Shown one piece after another: positions 27,437-37,500 of a stretch of DNA of 64,000 bases (position 1 is the first letter of the stretch; every line of letters begins with the position of its first letter). The translations under genes and the position numbers were made by a program. The notes under the pieces are model-generated. The model was not told where the DNA came from, ran no database searches, and was given only the letters and a program-made list of their open reading frames with translations. The stretch is from Mesobacterium_A sp034670065. GTDB lineage: Bacteria; Pseudomonadota; Alphaproteobacteria; Rhodobacterales; Rhodobacteraceae. The DNA is taken from assembly GCA_034670065.1 (NCBI GenBank), contig JAXMOG010000001.1, positions 930,001-994,000 on the forward strand, given 5' to 3'.

Positions 27437-28049
27437 GTCTGGATCGACCTTCCTAAATTCAGTGCAAAAACTCTCTGGGATAACGCCCACGAGTGCAACA
27501 TTATTCCGAGTTGGCGAAGTCTTCGCCCCGGTTTTCAGGTGGGCAATGGCGGGGCTGTATCGGGCGGCACTGGTCCGACGCGAAGTGCCTTTTCGATCAA
27601 CGCCATACTTCCAGCCAGACGATTCACAGCAGAAAAATTGGTAAGATTTTGCGAATTCTGCTTTGAACGGTTCATTCTGCGCGGCAAAAACAACCGCTGC
27701 AGCCAGCACAGAACTGGAGCCCGACGCCAACAGCCCCTTGTGAACGGCTCAAAAATTCACGCCGGACAGGGCTGGCCAGTATGAAATCCAAACATTTGAA
27801 ATACATATGTATTTTCGACATTCACCCCCACTCCACGGGGCATTTTCACCACGTGACCTGGTCAGAAAACCCTGTCTGCGAACCACGCAGTTATCCATTG
27901 GTGTCGCAGCGTCGCGTAGCATTTTATTAATCCGACTAAAAAAGTCGGATTGACATAGGTGATTAAATTACTCAGATTTAAACCACTATCCAGCCACCCC
28001 TCTCAAAACGGGGGAAGCCCGACAATCGTCAGATGAAAGGACTTCCCAC
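27437..28049. other. 613-base intergenic region with the iron-type operator
   Basis: The minus-strand frame upstream of the mutarotase (27437-27730) has no recognisable protein and is probably not coding. AT content rises after 27780. The only strong feature is the palindrome at 27929-27951. A C/G-rich inverted repeat (CCCC...GGGG) near 27998-28015 lies in the presumed 5' leader of the next gene. Confidence 0.5.
27929..27951 (+). promoter_or_regulatory. Perfect palindromic operator before the iron locus
   Basis: AATCCGACT and AGTCGGATT are exact 9-base inverted arms around AAAAA. TTGACA (27950-27955) follows directly and is a good -35 box, so a bound protein would block the promoter; the -10 is weak (AGATTT at 27974). 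From memory the CCGACT...AGTCGG layout resembles the Iron-Rhodo-box assigned to an Rrf2-type (IscR) regulator in Rhodobacterales. The imelysin genes downstream support iron control. Confidence 0.75.
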
Positions 28050-28226
28050 ATGAGAGACCACGTGGACCATTTGAATACCCCAATTCGTGCCCGCGCCACC
28101 CCTAGCCCCGTCCGGTTCGAAATGGTCGAAATCTGGCTACAGTCAGGATCGGCCGAAGGGGTCAGCATGGAATGGATGTTTGACCGCGAAGTGCAAAACA
28201 CCCCCATGAATGAGGGGCACGCATGA
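28050..28226 (+). CDS. Small protein of unknown function, first gene of the iron locus
   Basis: 58 residues from ATG 28050, with AAAGGA at good spacing. The sequence begins MRDHVDHLNTPIRARAT and includes VRFEMVEIWLQSGSAEGVSM; it has no signal peptide or membrane helix. It ends in ATGA shared with the next frame. I do not recognise it. Its place right behind the palindromic operator and the two successive 4-base overlaps that follow argue that it is translated. Confidence 0.6.
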   Translation: MRDHVDHLNTPIRARATPSPVRFEMVEIWLQSGSAEGVSMEWMFDREVQNTPMNEGHA

Positions 28227-28366
28227 TGTCAGCTCATTTCCCCCAAGTAGTTGCCCGGCGCCCGATGCCAAACGGCCCGCAGCTGGGTGCAAATCAAACC
28301 CACCTAAACAACTACGCCCACACCATGCAATTCGCATGGGCGGGTCATTTGGCCCTGCACCAATGA
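28223..28366 (+). CDS. Very small protein (47 residues), coupled to both neighbours
   Basis: Starts ATGATG at 28223, overlapping the previous stop, and ends in TGA at 28364-28366, overlapping the next ATG. The product starts MMSAHFPQVVARRPMPNG and is rich in His, Asn and Ala. No family is recognised. Two ATGA junctions make coupling likely, but the frame could also be only a translated linker. Confidence 0.45.
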   Translation: MMSAHFPQVVARRPMPNGPQLGANQTHLNNYAHTMQFAWAGHLALHQ

Positions 28367-28854
28367 ACAGCGCGCAGCAAAAACGTGGCGGCGCGCCTGT
28401 CGGCTTCATTTCAGAGCTTGATGGCATCGAGGCAGCATCGGTCATCTACCTAAGGCTTTGGTGCGACGGACCAGACTCCCAAGCAAGTGTTTGGAGCGAT
28501 TTCGCATCCAGTTTAGGGGCTGCGCGAGGACGTTCGGCGCTGAAGTCCATTGAAACCCTGTGCAGCCTTTGCTCTCAATACGGGCGCAGACCTTTGATGC
28601 GGCATTCCATCAACTGCAAATGCATCGGCTCCGACGAGTCATGCTTTGCGAATTTCATCTCCACCGCGGCAACGGGTGATCATGAAGACGCGATGCTGAT
28701 CGCAACTCTGCTGGTCCGCCCCGACGTGGCACCGCTGATCACCTCTTTGGCTGCCGACTTCGGTCTTGCTTTGAAACGCATGAACCTTTGCGCGCCCAAG
28801 TTTACGGCCAGCGAAGAAACACCCCTCCGATCCCAACCAACGATACTCCACTAA
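28363..28854 (+). CDS. Cys-rich protein of unknown function upstream of imelysin
   Basis: 163 residues from ATG 28363 (ATGA overlap). A longer frame from 28210 exists but would ignore the coupling. Seven cysteines occur at 34, 67, 70, 85, 87, 94 and 143, including CSLC and CKCIGSDESC; with His81 these could bind a metal or an iron-sulfur cluster. There is no signal peptide, so it is cytoplasmic, unlike the exported proteins that follow. It may sense or handle iron, but that is inference only. Confidence 0.65.
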   Translation: MNSAQQKRGGAPVGFISELDGIEAASVIYLRLWCDGPDSQASVWSDFASSLGAARGRSALKSIETLCSLCSQYGRRPLMRHSINCKCIGSDESCFANFISTAATGDHEDAMLIATLLVRPDVAPLITSLAADFGLALKRMNLCAPKFTASEETPLRSQPTILH

Positions 28855-28865
28855 CAGGACCTAAC

Positions 28866-30128
28866 ATGAAACACGCATTTCTGACGTCTACAGCGTTGAT
28901 CGCCGCCTTTGCATCGCCGGCTTTTGCCGTTGATAAAGCAGACGTTTTGGACACTTACGCCAACATCGCCGCCGCAAACTACGAAGATAGTTTGGCAACA
29001 GCCCGCACCCTGCAAACCGCTGTGCAGGCCTTAGTGGCTGCCCCTTCAGCGCAGGCTCTTCAAGCGGCGAAGGAAGCATGGTTTGCGGCGCGGGTCACGT
29101 ATCAACAGACCGAAGTCTACCGCTTTGGCAATGCCATCGTGGATGATTGGGAAGGTAAGGTGAATGCGTGGCCGCTTGATGAAGGGCTGATCGATTACGT
29201 GGATGAGTCTTATGGCGGACCGTCTGATGAGAACGCGTTTGCTGTTCTGAACGTCATCGCCAACCCAACGTTCACGTTGTCTGGGGTTGACGTTGACGCG
29301 ACCACAATCACACCTGCCCTGCTGTCTGACACCCTGCAAGAGGCCGATGGCATCGAAGCAAACGTGGCCACGGGCTATCACGCGATTGAATTCCTGCTTT
29401 GGGGCCAAGACCTGAACGGGCATGAAAAGGGTGCGGGCAACCGCCCGTGGACAGACTATGCAACTGGTGATGACTGCACGAATGACAACTGCGTTCGTCG
29501 CGGCGAATACCTGACTGCCGCAACCGATCTTTTGGTGTCTGACCTGGAATGGATGTCGGCCCAATGGCGGGATGGCGGTGCAGCACGTGCTGAACTGACT
29601 GCTGCTCCTGATACCGGTTTGGCAGCTATCCTGACGGGTATGGGCTCATTGTCGTATGGCGAGGTTGCTGGCGAACGGATGCGCCTTGGCGTGATGCTGA
29701 ACGATCCCGAAGAAGAGCATTCCTGCTTTGCCGACAACACACATAACGACCACTACTATGATGGTTTGGGCGTTCAGAACATCTATCTGGGCGAATACAT
29801 CCGCGTCGATGGCACGCTGGTGTCTGGCCCATCGTTGTCGGACTTGGTGTCAGAAACCAACGCCGCGCTGGATGCCGAAATGCAAGCCAAGCTCAGCACC
29901 ACAATGATGTCTTTGGGCCGCATCAAGACAGCTGCGGAGGCAGGTTTTGCCTATGACCAGATGCTGGAACGCGGCAATGAGGCCGGTGAGGCGCTGATCA
30001 TGGGCGGTGTGAATGGCTTTATCGATCAGACCCGGACAATTGAGCGTGTCGTGACAGCGCTTGGTCTGGATCAGATCGCCATCGAAGGGTCTGACAGCCT
30101 GGACGATCCAGAAGCTGTCTTCCAATAA
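28866..30128 (+). CDS. Imelysin-family (M75) iron-regulated periplasmic protein
   Basis: 420 residues from ATG 28866 (AGGACCTAAC before it). The signal peptide is clear (HAFLTSTALIAAFASPAFA). The GxHxxE motif of the family is intact (GYHAIEFLLWGQD, about residue 173). Relatives such as Pseudomonas IcmP and cyanobacterial IrpA are iron-regulated; a role in iron uptake or storage at the cell surface is suspected rather than proven. A terminator-like hairpin separates it from the di-haem gene. Confidence 0.92.
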   Translation: MKHAFLTSTALIAAFASPAFAVDKADVLDTYANIAAANYEDSLATARTLQTAVQALVAAPSAQALQAAKEAWFAARVTYQQTEVYRFGNAIVDDWEGKVNAWPLDEGLIDYVDESYGGPSDENAFAVLNVIANPTFTLSGVDVDATTITPALLSDTLQEADGIEANVATGYHAIEFLLWGQDLNGHEKGAGNRPWTDYATGDDCTNDNCVRRGEYLTAATDLLVSDLEWMSAQWRDGGAARAELTAAPDTGLAAILTGMGSLSYGEVAGERMRLGVMLNDPEEEHSCFADNTHNDHYYDGLGVQNIYLGEYIRVDGTLVSGPSLSDLVSETNAALDAEMQAKLSTTMMSLGRIKTAAEAGFAYDQMLERGNEAGEALIMGGVNGFIDQTRTIERVVTALGLDQIAIEGSDSLDDPEAVFQ

Positions 30129-30466
30129 GCGCGCTCAAGGTCTTGCCACCGATGTCATCTGTCAATGTCACACGACCACAGATCACAACACCGACGCAGC
30201 CCAACTGGATGCGGGCGTGGGGTGGCAAGATCACTGACCACTCGGGGAAAACCTATCGAGCAATTGGTAAGGCAGCCCACAAGGCTGCCGCCTTTTTTCT
30301 GGTTTTGGGTGGCTCCCCGACACAGCAACAACGCCCTCCTGTGGCGGATAAGAAGCGCTGTGAAACCCAATTGGCCCTCAAGACGTGTATCGACACCTTT
30401 TCTGACCGCCAAACCATTTTCCATGCCCCATGCGCACTTTCGAGGCCAAATCAGGTGAAGACAAAC
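30129..30466 (+). other. 338-base gap between imelysin and di-haem genes
   Basis: The only clear element is the hairpin at 30271-30299. The frame of the next gene stays open from 30143, but translation from there would cross the hairpin and lacks a signal peptide, so I place that gene's start at 30467. Confidence 0.5.
30271..30299 (+). terminator. Intrinsic terminator/attenuator after imelysin
   Basis: GGCAGCC and GGCTGCC (7-base arms) around CACAA are followed by GCC and a run of six T. This is a good rho-independent terminator, allowing imelysin to be made in excess of the downstream genes or the latter to have their own promoter. Confidence 0.8.
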
Positions 30467-32038
30467 ATGCCAAACTTATCGCTTCGTGAATGGATGAAGC
30501 CAAAAACCTTGCTGCTCACCACTCTGATGGCGGGCAGCATTGCGTTGACGGATACGGCTGCATTGGCAGAAGCCCCAGATTGGGATCTTGGTGACCCACA
30601 TCTGCACATCCTTCCCCGGACGGCCGAGGAGGCGGCACGCATCGCTGCAGTCACGGCGATTGCAACAGATTTCACAGCCCCGCAGAATTTTGAGGGAAAA
30701 CCGGGCGGCGCTGCGACAGTGCGGGCTTCGGACACCGCCGATGCCTTCTCGCAACCGTCAGGCAACATCACGTTTGAAGACCAGTTGGACTTCAGGGTCG
30801 GCAATGGGCTGTTTCGCAAGCTCTGGGTTTCGTCCCCCTCCTCTACTCTGGCATCTGATGGTTTGGGGCCTCTCTACAACGCGCGGTCTTGCCAGCGGTG
30901 CCACCTGAAGGACGGGCGCGGCCACCCGCCCGAGAATGCCGATGACAACGCGATCTCTATGTTCCTGCGCGTGTCGATCCCCGGCTCAACGGACGCTGAT
31001 GCAGACAAGATTGCAGGCTACATCGCAACGCGTCCTGACCCAAACTATGGGACACAGCTGCAAGACTTTGCAGTGCAAGGTCACGCGTCGGAATACCGGC
31101 TTGATATCACGTATAACGAAGACACCGTTACTTTGGCCGACGGCGTTCAAGTGTCTTTGCGCCATCCAACCTACAAGGCGGCTGACCTTGGCTATGGCCC
31201 ATTGCACCCCGATGCCATGCTCAGCCCGCGTGTTGCGCCACAGATGATCGGGCTTGGCCTGCTGGAAGCCATTCCAGCCGCTGACATCCTTGCCGGTGCT
31301 GATCCGGATGATCTGAACGGTGACGGCATATCCGGGCGGCCAAACGTGGTTTGGTCTGTCGAATTTGATCAGCCGATGCTGGGGCGCTTTGGTCTGAAAG
31401 CAGGCAACCCCACAGTCCGACAACAGTCCGCCGGGGCCTTTTCAGGCGATATCGGCATTTCCAATCCGCTTTTTCCATCGGGTGCTGGCGAATGCACTAC
31501 CGCTCAGACCACATGTCAAACCGCTGTCCATGGCGACGGCGATGATCGCACTACCGAGATAAACACCGAAGGCTTGGACCTCGTCACCTTCTACAGCCGG
31601 AACTTGGCTGTTCCTGCACGGCGCAAGATGGACGACCCGCAGGTTTTGCGGGGCAAGCAGGTCTTTTATGAAACGGGCTGCACATCCTGCCATACACCAA
31701 GCTTTGTGACCCATCGTCTGCAAGACCAACCAGAACAAAGCTTCCAACTGATCTGGCCCTACACGGATATGTTGCTGCATGACATGGGCCCTGCCCTGGC
31801 TGACAATCGGCCCGAAGCGCGGGCAACCGGGCAAGAATGGCGGACACCCCCGCTGTGGGGAATTGGTCTGACCCAGCAAGTCAGTGGGCACACATATTTT
31901 CTGCATGACGGCCGCGCGCGGTCCCTGCTGGAAGCCGTGCTATGGCATGGCGGCGAAGCCGCTGCCCAACGCGATACTGTGGTTCAACTAGAAACCGCTG
32001 ACCGCGACGCCCTGATCGCATTTCTGGAAAGCCTATGA
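30467..32038 (+). CDS. Di-haem oxidoreductase-like periplasmic protein (DUF1111)
   Basis: 523 residues from ATG 30467 (AGGTGAAG upstream), with a signal peptide (TLLLTTLMAGSIALTDTAALAEA). Two c-type haem sites are visible: CQRCH at about residue 142 and CTSCH at about residue 405. The layout matches the DUF1111 family of MauG/CcpA-related proteins. It is regularly found between imelysin genes and is presumed to move electrons, possibly for ferric/ferrous conversion. Its stop overlaps the next gene by 4 bases. Confidence 0.88.
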   Translation: MPNLSLREWMKPKTLLLTTLMAGSIALTDTAALAEAPDWDLGDPHLHILPRTAEEAARIAAVTAIATDFTAPQNFEGKPGGAATVRASDTADAFSQPSGNITFEDQLDFRVGNGLFRKLWVSSPSSTLASDGLGPLYNARSCQRCHLKDGRGHPPENADDNAISMFLRVSIPGSTDADADKIAGYIATRPDPNYGTQLQDFAVQGHASEYRLDITYNEDTVTLADGVQVSLRHPTYKAADLGYGPLHPDAMLSPRVAPQMIGLGLLEAIPAADILAGADPDDLNGDGISGRPNVVWSVEFDQPMLGRFGLKAGNPTVRQQSAGAFSGDIGISNPLFPSGAGECTTAQTTCQTAVHGDGDDRTTEINTEGLDLVTFYSRNLAVPARRKMDDPQVLRGKQVFYETGCTSCHTPSFVTHRLQDQPEQSFQLIWPYTDMLLHDMGPALADNRPEARATGQEWRTPPLWGIGLTQQVSGHTYFLHDGRARSLLEAVLWHGGEAAAQRDTVVQLETADRDALIAFLESL

Positions 32039-33051
32039 GACGCATTGCCTTAACCCTTACTTTGGTTGCCGCGCCGGTTCTGGCTTTGGCAGACACCGCC
32101 TCCGATATGATCGAAGGTATTGTTGGCATTCATATCGTACCAAGGTTCGAAACCTTGGCCGAACGCTCAAAACACTTGTCGGATGTCGCAGCGGCAGAGT
32201 GTTCTGCGACATCCGAGGTTTTGCGAGCCGCCTACGGCGAGGCCTTTGATGCGTGGGTTTCGGCCAGTCATTTGCGTTTTGGACCAACCGAAGCAGACGA
32301 TCGCGCCTTTGCGCTGGCGTTCTGGCCAGACAGCCGTGGCGCAACGCCCCGTGCGCTGAAAACCCTGTTGTCTGACCAGGACCCAATCGCAACATCGGTT
32401 CAGGGCTACGCCCATGTCTCAGTTGCCGCCCGCGGGTTCTATGCGTTGGAGTTTCTGCTGTATGATGACACGCTAATGTCAGCAGGTGCAGACGGCTATC
32501 ATTGCCAGCTTGTTCAAACGATCAGTGCAGACATCGCCGCAACAACTTCGCAAATTCTGGAGGAGTGGCAGTCAGGCTATGCCGACAAAATGCTGAACCC
32601 GACCCCAGTTGGCCGCTATCGCAGTGATGAAGAAGTCCTGCAAGAGATGTTCAAAGCTCTTTCAACGGGTCTTGAATTCACAGCCGACACGCGCCTTGGT
32701 CGACCATTGGGCACGTTTGACCGCCCCCGGCCCACACGCGCAGAAGCATGGCGATCCGGGCGTTCTGCGGAACATGTCATGCTCAGCCTGGCTTCCCTGC
32801 AAGACCTTGCGGACCGTTTGTCAGGGGACAACACCGCGCTTTCGGCCAAACTCGATACCAGTTTCGATCGTGCGATGTCCCGATTGTCGGATTTGGATGA
32901 CCCGATTTTTGCGGGGGTCGCCGCCCCCCAATCACGCATCAGAGTCGAAGTTATCCAGCAGGCGGTTGACCTGATCCGCCGCGTTGTTCGTGAAGAGCTT
33001 GGCCCCACTTTGGGGGTCGCGGCAGGTTTCAACTCATTGGACGGTGATTGA
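32035..33051 (+). CDS. Second imelysin-family protein, motif histidine replaced
   Basis: 338 residues with a signal peptide (RIALTLTLVAAPVLALA). It aligns with the first imelysin gene around the motif, but reads GFYALEFLLYDD where the first reads GYHAIEFLLWGQD: the His is Tyr, while the Glu is kept. It therefore probably binds metal differently or is a structural partner. It is coupled to the di-haem gene by ATGA and followed 1 base later by the DUF1513 gene. Confidence 0.88.
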   Translation: MRRIALTLTLVAAPVLALADTASDMIEGIVGIHIVPRFETLAERSKHLSDVAAAECSATSEVLRAAYGEAFDAWVSASHLRFGPTEADDRAFALAFWPDSRGATPRALKTLLSDQDPIATSVQGYAHVSVAARGFYALEFLLYDDTLMSAGADGYHCQLVQTISADIAATTSQILEEWQSGYADKMLNPTPVGRYRSDEEVLQEMFKALSTGLEFTADTRLGRPLGTFDRPRPTRAEAWRSGRSAEHVMLSLASLQDLADRLSGDNTALSAKLDTSFDRAMSRLSDLDDPIFAGVAAPQSRIRVEVIQQAVDLIRRVVREELGPTLGVAAGFNSLDGD

Positions 33052-33052
33052 C

Positions 33053-34135
33053 ATGACAGTCCGCTACACAGGACGTCGCCAATTCCTTGGTGGTTTGCTG
33101 GCCGCATGCCTTGTGCCCAAACCCACATGGGCCGACGCAGGATCACCGGCCTTTCTGTCGGCAGCTGCAAAACCAGACGGAACATTTGTCCTATGCGGGG
33201 TTGGTGCCGATCTTCAAATCCGGTTTGAGCGACCATTGCCCGCACGTGGCCACGCAGCCGCCGCCCATCCGACCCGCCCCGAGGCCGTGGCATTTGCAAG
33301 ACGGCCGGGTACTTTCGCGGTCGTGATCGACTGTGTGACAGGTGTACAGAAGGCTGTGCTCAGCTCCCCATCAGGACGACATTTCTATGGGCATGGCGCT
33401 TTCTCCTCTGATGGCAGCTTGCTGTACACAACCGAAAACGATTTTGAAGCGGGCCAAGGGCGTATTGGGGTCTGGGACGCTCGGCATGGTTATGCACGTG
33501 TCGCTGAATGGGCCAGTGGGGGCATTGGGCCCCATGACATCAAGCGCCTGCCCAACACCGAGACATTGGTTGTCGCCAACGGCGGCATCGATACCCACCC
33601 TGATACGGGCCGCACCAAGCTTAATATCGCAACGATGAAACCCAATCTGACCTATATCGAGAACGGCCGTGTGAAAGAGATCGCGGTGCTTCCACCCGAT
33701 ATGCACAAAAACTCCATTCGCCATCTTGCTGTCAGGCAAAACGGCGACGTCGCATTCGGTATGCAGTGGCAAGGGGACGGCCCGGCGGCGGCGCTTGTAG
33801 GGATCCACAGTCTGGGCAAACAGATCACCTTGATGAAGCTGGCCGCTCAGGAAGCCCATGATATGGATGGGTATGTTGGCAGCGTCGCCTATTCACAAGA
33901 TGGATCAAGCGTTGCCGCAACATCCCCCAGAGGTAGCCTGCTTCAAATCTACGACACAGGATCCTTGCACCTTTCAGATACATTCAAAATACCAGACGTA
34001 TCTGGCGTTACAACCATGGATAATCATTTTCTCGTTAGTTCTGGAGAGGGTGATATCAAGTTGATCAACGCCCAAACTGAGGTCACACCAAACCGTTCTA
34101 ATCTTGCGTGGGACAATCATCTGATCAGCGTGTGA
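33053..34135 (+). CDS. DUF1513 periplasmic beta-propeller protein
   Basis: 360 residues starting at ATG 33053. The N-terminus has a Tat-like RRQFLGGLLAACLVPKPTWA signal. The body has WD-like repeats with HGAFSSDGSLLYTTEND, GPHDIKRLP and AHDMDGYVGSVAYSQDG, typical of DUF1513. It is the last gene of the imelysin/di-haem unit, an arrangement conserved in other proteobacteria (for example near Pseudomonas PA4370). Biochemical role unknown. Confidence 0.88.
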   Translation: MTVRYTGRRQFLGGLLAACLVPKPTWADAGSPAFLSAAAKPDGTFVLCGVGADLQIRFERPLPARGHAAAAHPTRPEAVAFARRPGTFAVVIDCVTGVQKAVLSSPSGRHFYGHGAFSSDGSLLYTTENDFEAGQGRIGVWDARHGYARVAEWASGGIGPHDIKRLPNTETLVVANGGIDTHPDTGRTKLNIATMKPNLTYIENGRVKEIAVLPPDMHKNSIRHLAVRQNGDVAFGMQWQGDGPAAALVGIHSLGKQITLMKLAAQEAHDMDGYVGSVAYSQDGSSVAATSPRGSLLQIYDTGSLHLSDTFKIPDVSGVTTMDNHFLVSSGEGDIKLINAQTEVTPNRSNLAWDNHLISV

Positions 34136-34553
34136 TCTTTAACCAGAGCGCCGGTCGGCTTGCGGTTTTCTTTCGACTCCACAGCTTTCGTTGCAGGAAT
34201 GGTCACTTCTTTAAAGGTGATTTAACTTTACACGTTAAAAGTGTGTATTTTGGTCGAAAACCAATTTTAGATTGCTTCTAATTACCGCTTTGGTTGCAAT
34301 ATCTCGACACAATTCAACCTTACAACCTACGATACACTATCGCTTAAGTTGATAAGGGTTCGAATTATGAAAAATAAAAACACCTTCAGTTGTACCTCCA
34401 CAGTGAAATCCCTGTAGATCAAAACAACCGCCTCGCTGTTTCAACGGCGAAAACGAAATTGAATGCGCGTGCATCTGCGCACCATGTTCAATCCAAAATC
34501 GGTCTTAGCAGCCCAAGCGATGACCGGTTACCCTGCAGTACCTGGGGATAAAA
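34136..34553 (+). other. 418-base AT-rich region upstream of the RTX gene
   Basis: No gene is supported; a short frame at 34367 ends after 16 codons. The region is clearly AT-richer than its surroundings and holds the candidate CtrA site at 34211. TTTAAC-N7-GTTAAA (34221-34239) is an overlapping inverted repeat. It probably contains the promoter of the exoprotein gene. Confidence 0.5.
34211..34226 (+). promoter_or_regulatory. Candidate CtrA-binding site
   Basis: TTAA-N7-TTAAC matches the full CtrA consensus of alphaproteobacteria. It lies about 330 bases before the RTX gene start. One such match can arise by chance in AT-rich DNA. Confidence 0.35.
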
Positions 34554-37500
34554 ATGACCACGACATTTGTCGATGTACCACTGGGATCAACGTCTGCCGA
34601 AATACAATCTATGATTGATATTTCGCGATCTGGGACGACCTTTAGGCTTCAGGAAGGAACGTATCACTTTGATACCCCAATCCTGATCAACCAAGACAAC
34701 GTGTCATTGATTGGGGCTGGTCGCAGCCTGACGACCATCACCATTGACTCAGCTCTGGGTGGACGGCCCGCGATCCAGATTGGCCACGAGATCCTAAAAC
34801 CGGTCATCGACGCAACCTTTTCGCTACGGTCAACTGCCCGTACCGGGGATACGTCTATCAGACTGACCAGCGGACATGATTTGCAAGTGGGCGAATTCAT
34901 TTATCTTGCAGAAGATAACACGCCCCAATTCCTTGACTCCATCGGCGATGAAAAATGGCGCAAGGATAATCCGCTGCGGATCGCCATGGCCGAAGTCACT
35001 GCTGTTAATGGCAATACGATTGTTCTGGATAGTCCCTTAACGTTTGATTTTGACCCGGCAATCACAACGGTTCAACGTCGCGACGTTGTATCAGACAACA
35101 AATTGTCCGGCTTTACTTTGATCGGCCCTTATGGAGAGGCTGACCCAGGCGACTTCAATAACGTGGTTGGGTCCGGCAAGGGCCACAGTATGATCACGCT
35201 CGGCGGCACAACAGATGCTGTCATCAGCGATCTAGGTATCTTGGATGGTATCTCGCATGGTGTCACAATCGCAGGCACCACCGACTTGACCATGACTGAC
35301 TTTTTCATGGACGGCACCCAAAACAAGGGGTCTGGCGGTAATGGTTACGCAATTTGGGTCCGCGATGTATTCGACAGCAATTTCAGCAACCTACATATTG
35401 TAGACACACGGCACGCCATACTGTTTGGCAGCTATAACACCGCTGGCGGCAACAACGTTCACATCAGCTATACCAACCGCGACGTCAATTTTCACGGCGG
35501 GCGCGACCGTTTCAACACCGTGGTCGTCGATCAGATGATCCGAAACGAAGAAGAACAACGCTACAGAGCCTGGGCGACCTTCTATAACCAGGGCGAAAAG
35601 TATGGCGCGCCAACAGACCCAACGACCAACCCGATAGAGATCCGCACCTTGGTTGCCACGTCCCGTGGGGATAGCGTTGTTTCACATTCCGACGGCAGCG
35701 CGATGTGGGGCATGGGCGGCAAAGATACAATCCGCTCAGGCGCCGGTGACGACTATATCAACGGTGGTTCCGGCTCTGACGAAATCTACGCCTCTGACGG
35801 TCATGACACCATTGACGGTGACTCCAACAATGACACGCTTATCTTTGAAGGCGCTATTGGCGATTACACCATCACCACCGACGGAACTGCGTTGTATTTC
35901 ACCCATGCCGGCGGGCGCGTGCGGGTCACCAATATTGAAGATTTCGAATTTGCAGATGACAGCCTATCCGACCGTCGCTTGATGAAAATTGCCGGGGAAG
36001 AGGCCAACCCGGAACCAGACACCGACCCAACCCCACCCTATGACCTGCGCGAGGGAACCGGCAGCGGGTTTAATGCTGAGGCTTTCTTCGGAACCGACAC
36101 AACAATCGGTCCTGTCAGCCCCGACATCATCGACATACCCGGAAATGACACGCCCCCCGACATCGGGTCCGACGGGCCGCTGGTTGTATTTGGGTCGGAT
36201 ACGGATTGGTCCCCGATGGACACCACCGCGATGACGGTGATCGACGGTGCATCCGGTTGGGAACGAGAGCAAGCCGCCCAATCCTTTGTCATGGGCCCCG
36301 AATTGAACGCCATGGATTTTGCCGATGGCGGCGAATACGATGTGGCGGGCAATGCGCTCGACAACAACATGATCGGCAATAATTCCGTCAACCGAATGGA
36401 AGGCGGTGCCGGCAAAGACCGGATATTTGGCCAAGGCGGCAATGACACGCTGTTGGGTGGTGACGGCGATGATTATCTGCATGGCCACGCAGGCGATGAC
36501 GCCTTGTTTGGCGGTGATGGAAACGACACCATCGATGGCGGTACCGGCAATGACGTGTTTCTGGCGGGTGCGGGCAATGATCTGCTGAATGGTGGTAGCG
36601 GGCTCGACACCCTGATCTTTACGGGTTCGTTGAACGACTACACAATTACCGGAAGCAACGGCAATTTCTCGATTTCTGATGCAACTGGCACCACAGACAC
36701 CACGACGATCGAGTCCTTTGTGTTCAACGGCACGTTGGTTGCCTCGGACACATTGATCAGAACATGGAACTATGCCCAAACCGCAAGCGGAACCTTGGTG
36801 AACGGCACAGCACAGGACGATCGGCTTCAGGGCTTGGCTGGAAATGACACGCTACAAGGGTCTTCCGGCAATGACACCTTGCAAGGGCGGGCGGGCGCCG
36901 ATCATTTGTATGGCGGCGCTGGCGACGACTTCCTTTACGGTGAAGCGTACCATGTCGGGTTAACCCCAATCGAAGCGCGGCAAGTTTATCGTTTTTACAA
37001 CGCCATATTGGGCCGTGACCCAGATATGGCGGGGTATCTGGGCTGGACCCAGGCGTTAACAGAACACACCGTAGACGTGACACAAATGGCCGCCTCCTTT
37101 GTTGGTTCAGCCGAGTTTCAGGCGACCTACGGTGCCCTGGATGATGCCGAGTATATTGGTCTGCTGTATTCCAACGTTCTGGGCCGCGCCCCCGCACAGG
37201 CCGAAGTGGATGCCTGGTTAACCAGTATGGCCAATGGAAACACTCGCGAAGGCGTGGCCTTGGGGTTTTCGGATAGTGCAGAGTTTCAAAAAGCCACCAA
37301 CGCCGTTGCACAGACCTTTGCAGACATGAAATCCCCATCGATTTGGGCCGATGACGTGTTCCGCCTGTATCAGGCTGCATTGGGCCGCACGCCAGATTTG
37401 GCCGGGTTTCTTGGCTGGGCGGAAAGCCTGGGGTCTGGACAAGTATTTTCGTCTGCGGTGATTGGTTTTGTTGCCAGTGCCGAATTTCAAAACGCCTACA

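Noticed and set aside
27437..27730. N-terminal extension of the mutarotase frame
   Set aside because: The family-typical start and a ribosome-binding site are at 27436; the upstream part has no likeness to any protein I know.
28050..28366. Toxin-antitoxin pair in the two smallest frames
   Set aside because: No toxin or antitoxin motif; position behind an iron-type operator and coupling to imelysin give a better explanation.
28223..28366. HemP-type haem-uptake small protein
   Set aside because: HemP has a short C-terminal consensus (around I-x-H-x-G-x-x-Y-x-L-R) that neither small frame shows.
35700..36960. Short tandem repeats that could suggest a CRISPR array or minisatellite
   Set aside because: They encode GGxGxDxx calcium-binding repeats in the reading frame of the RTX protein.
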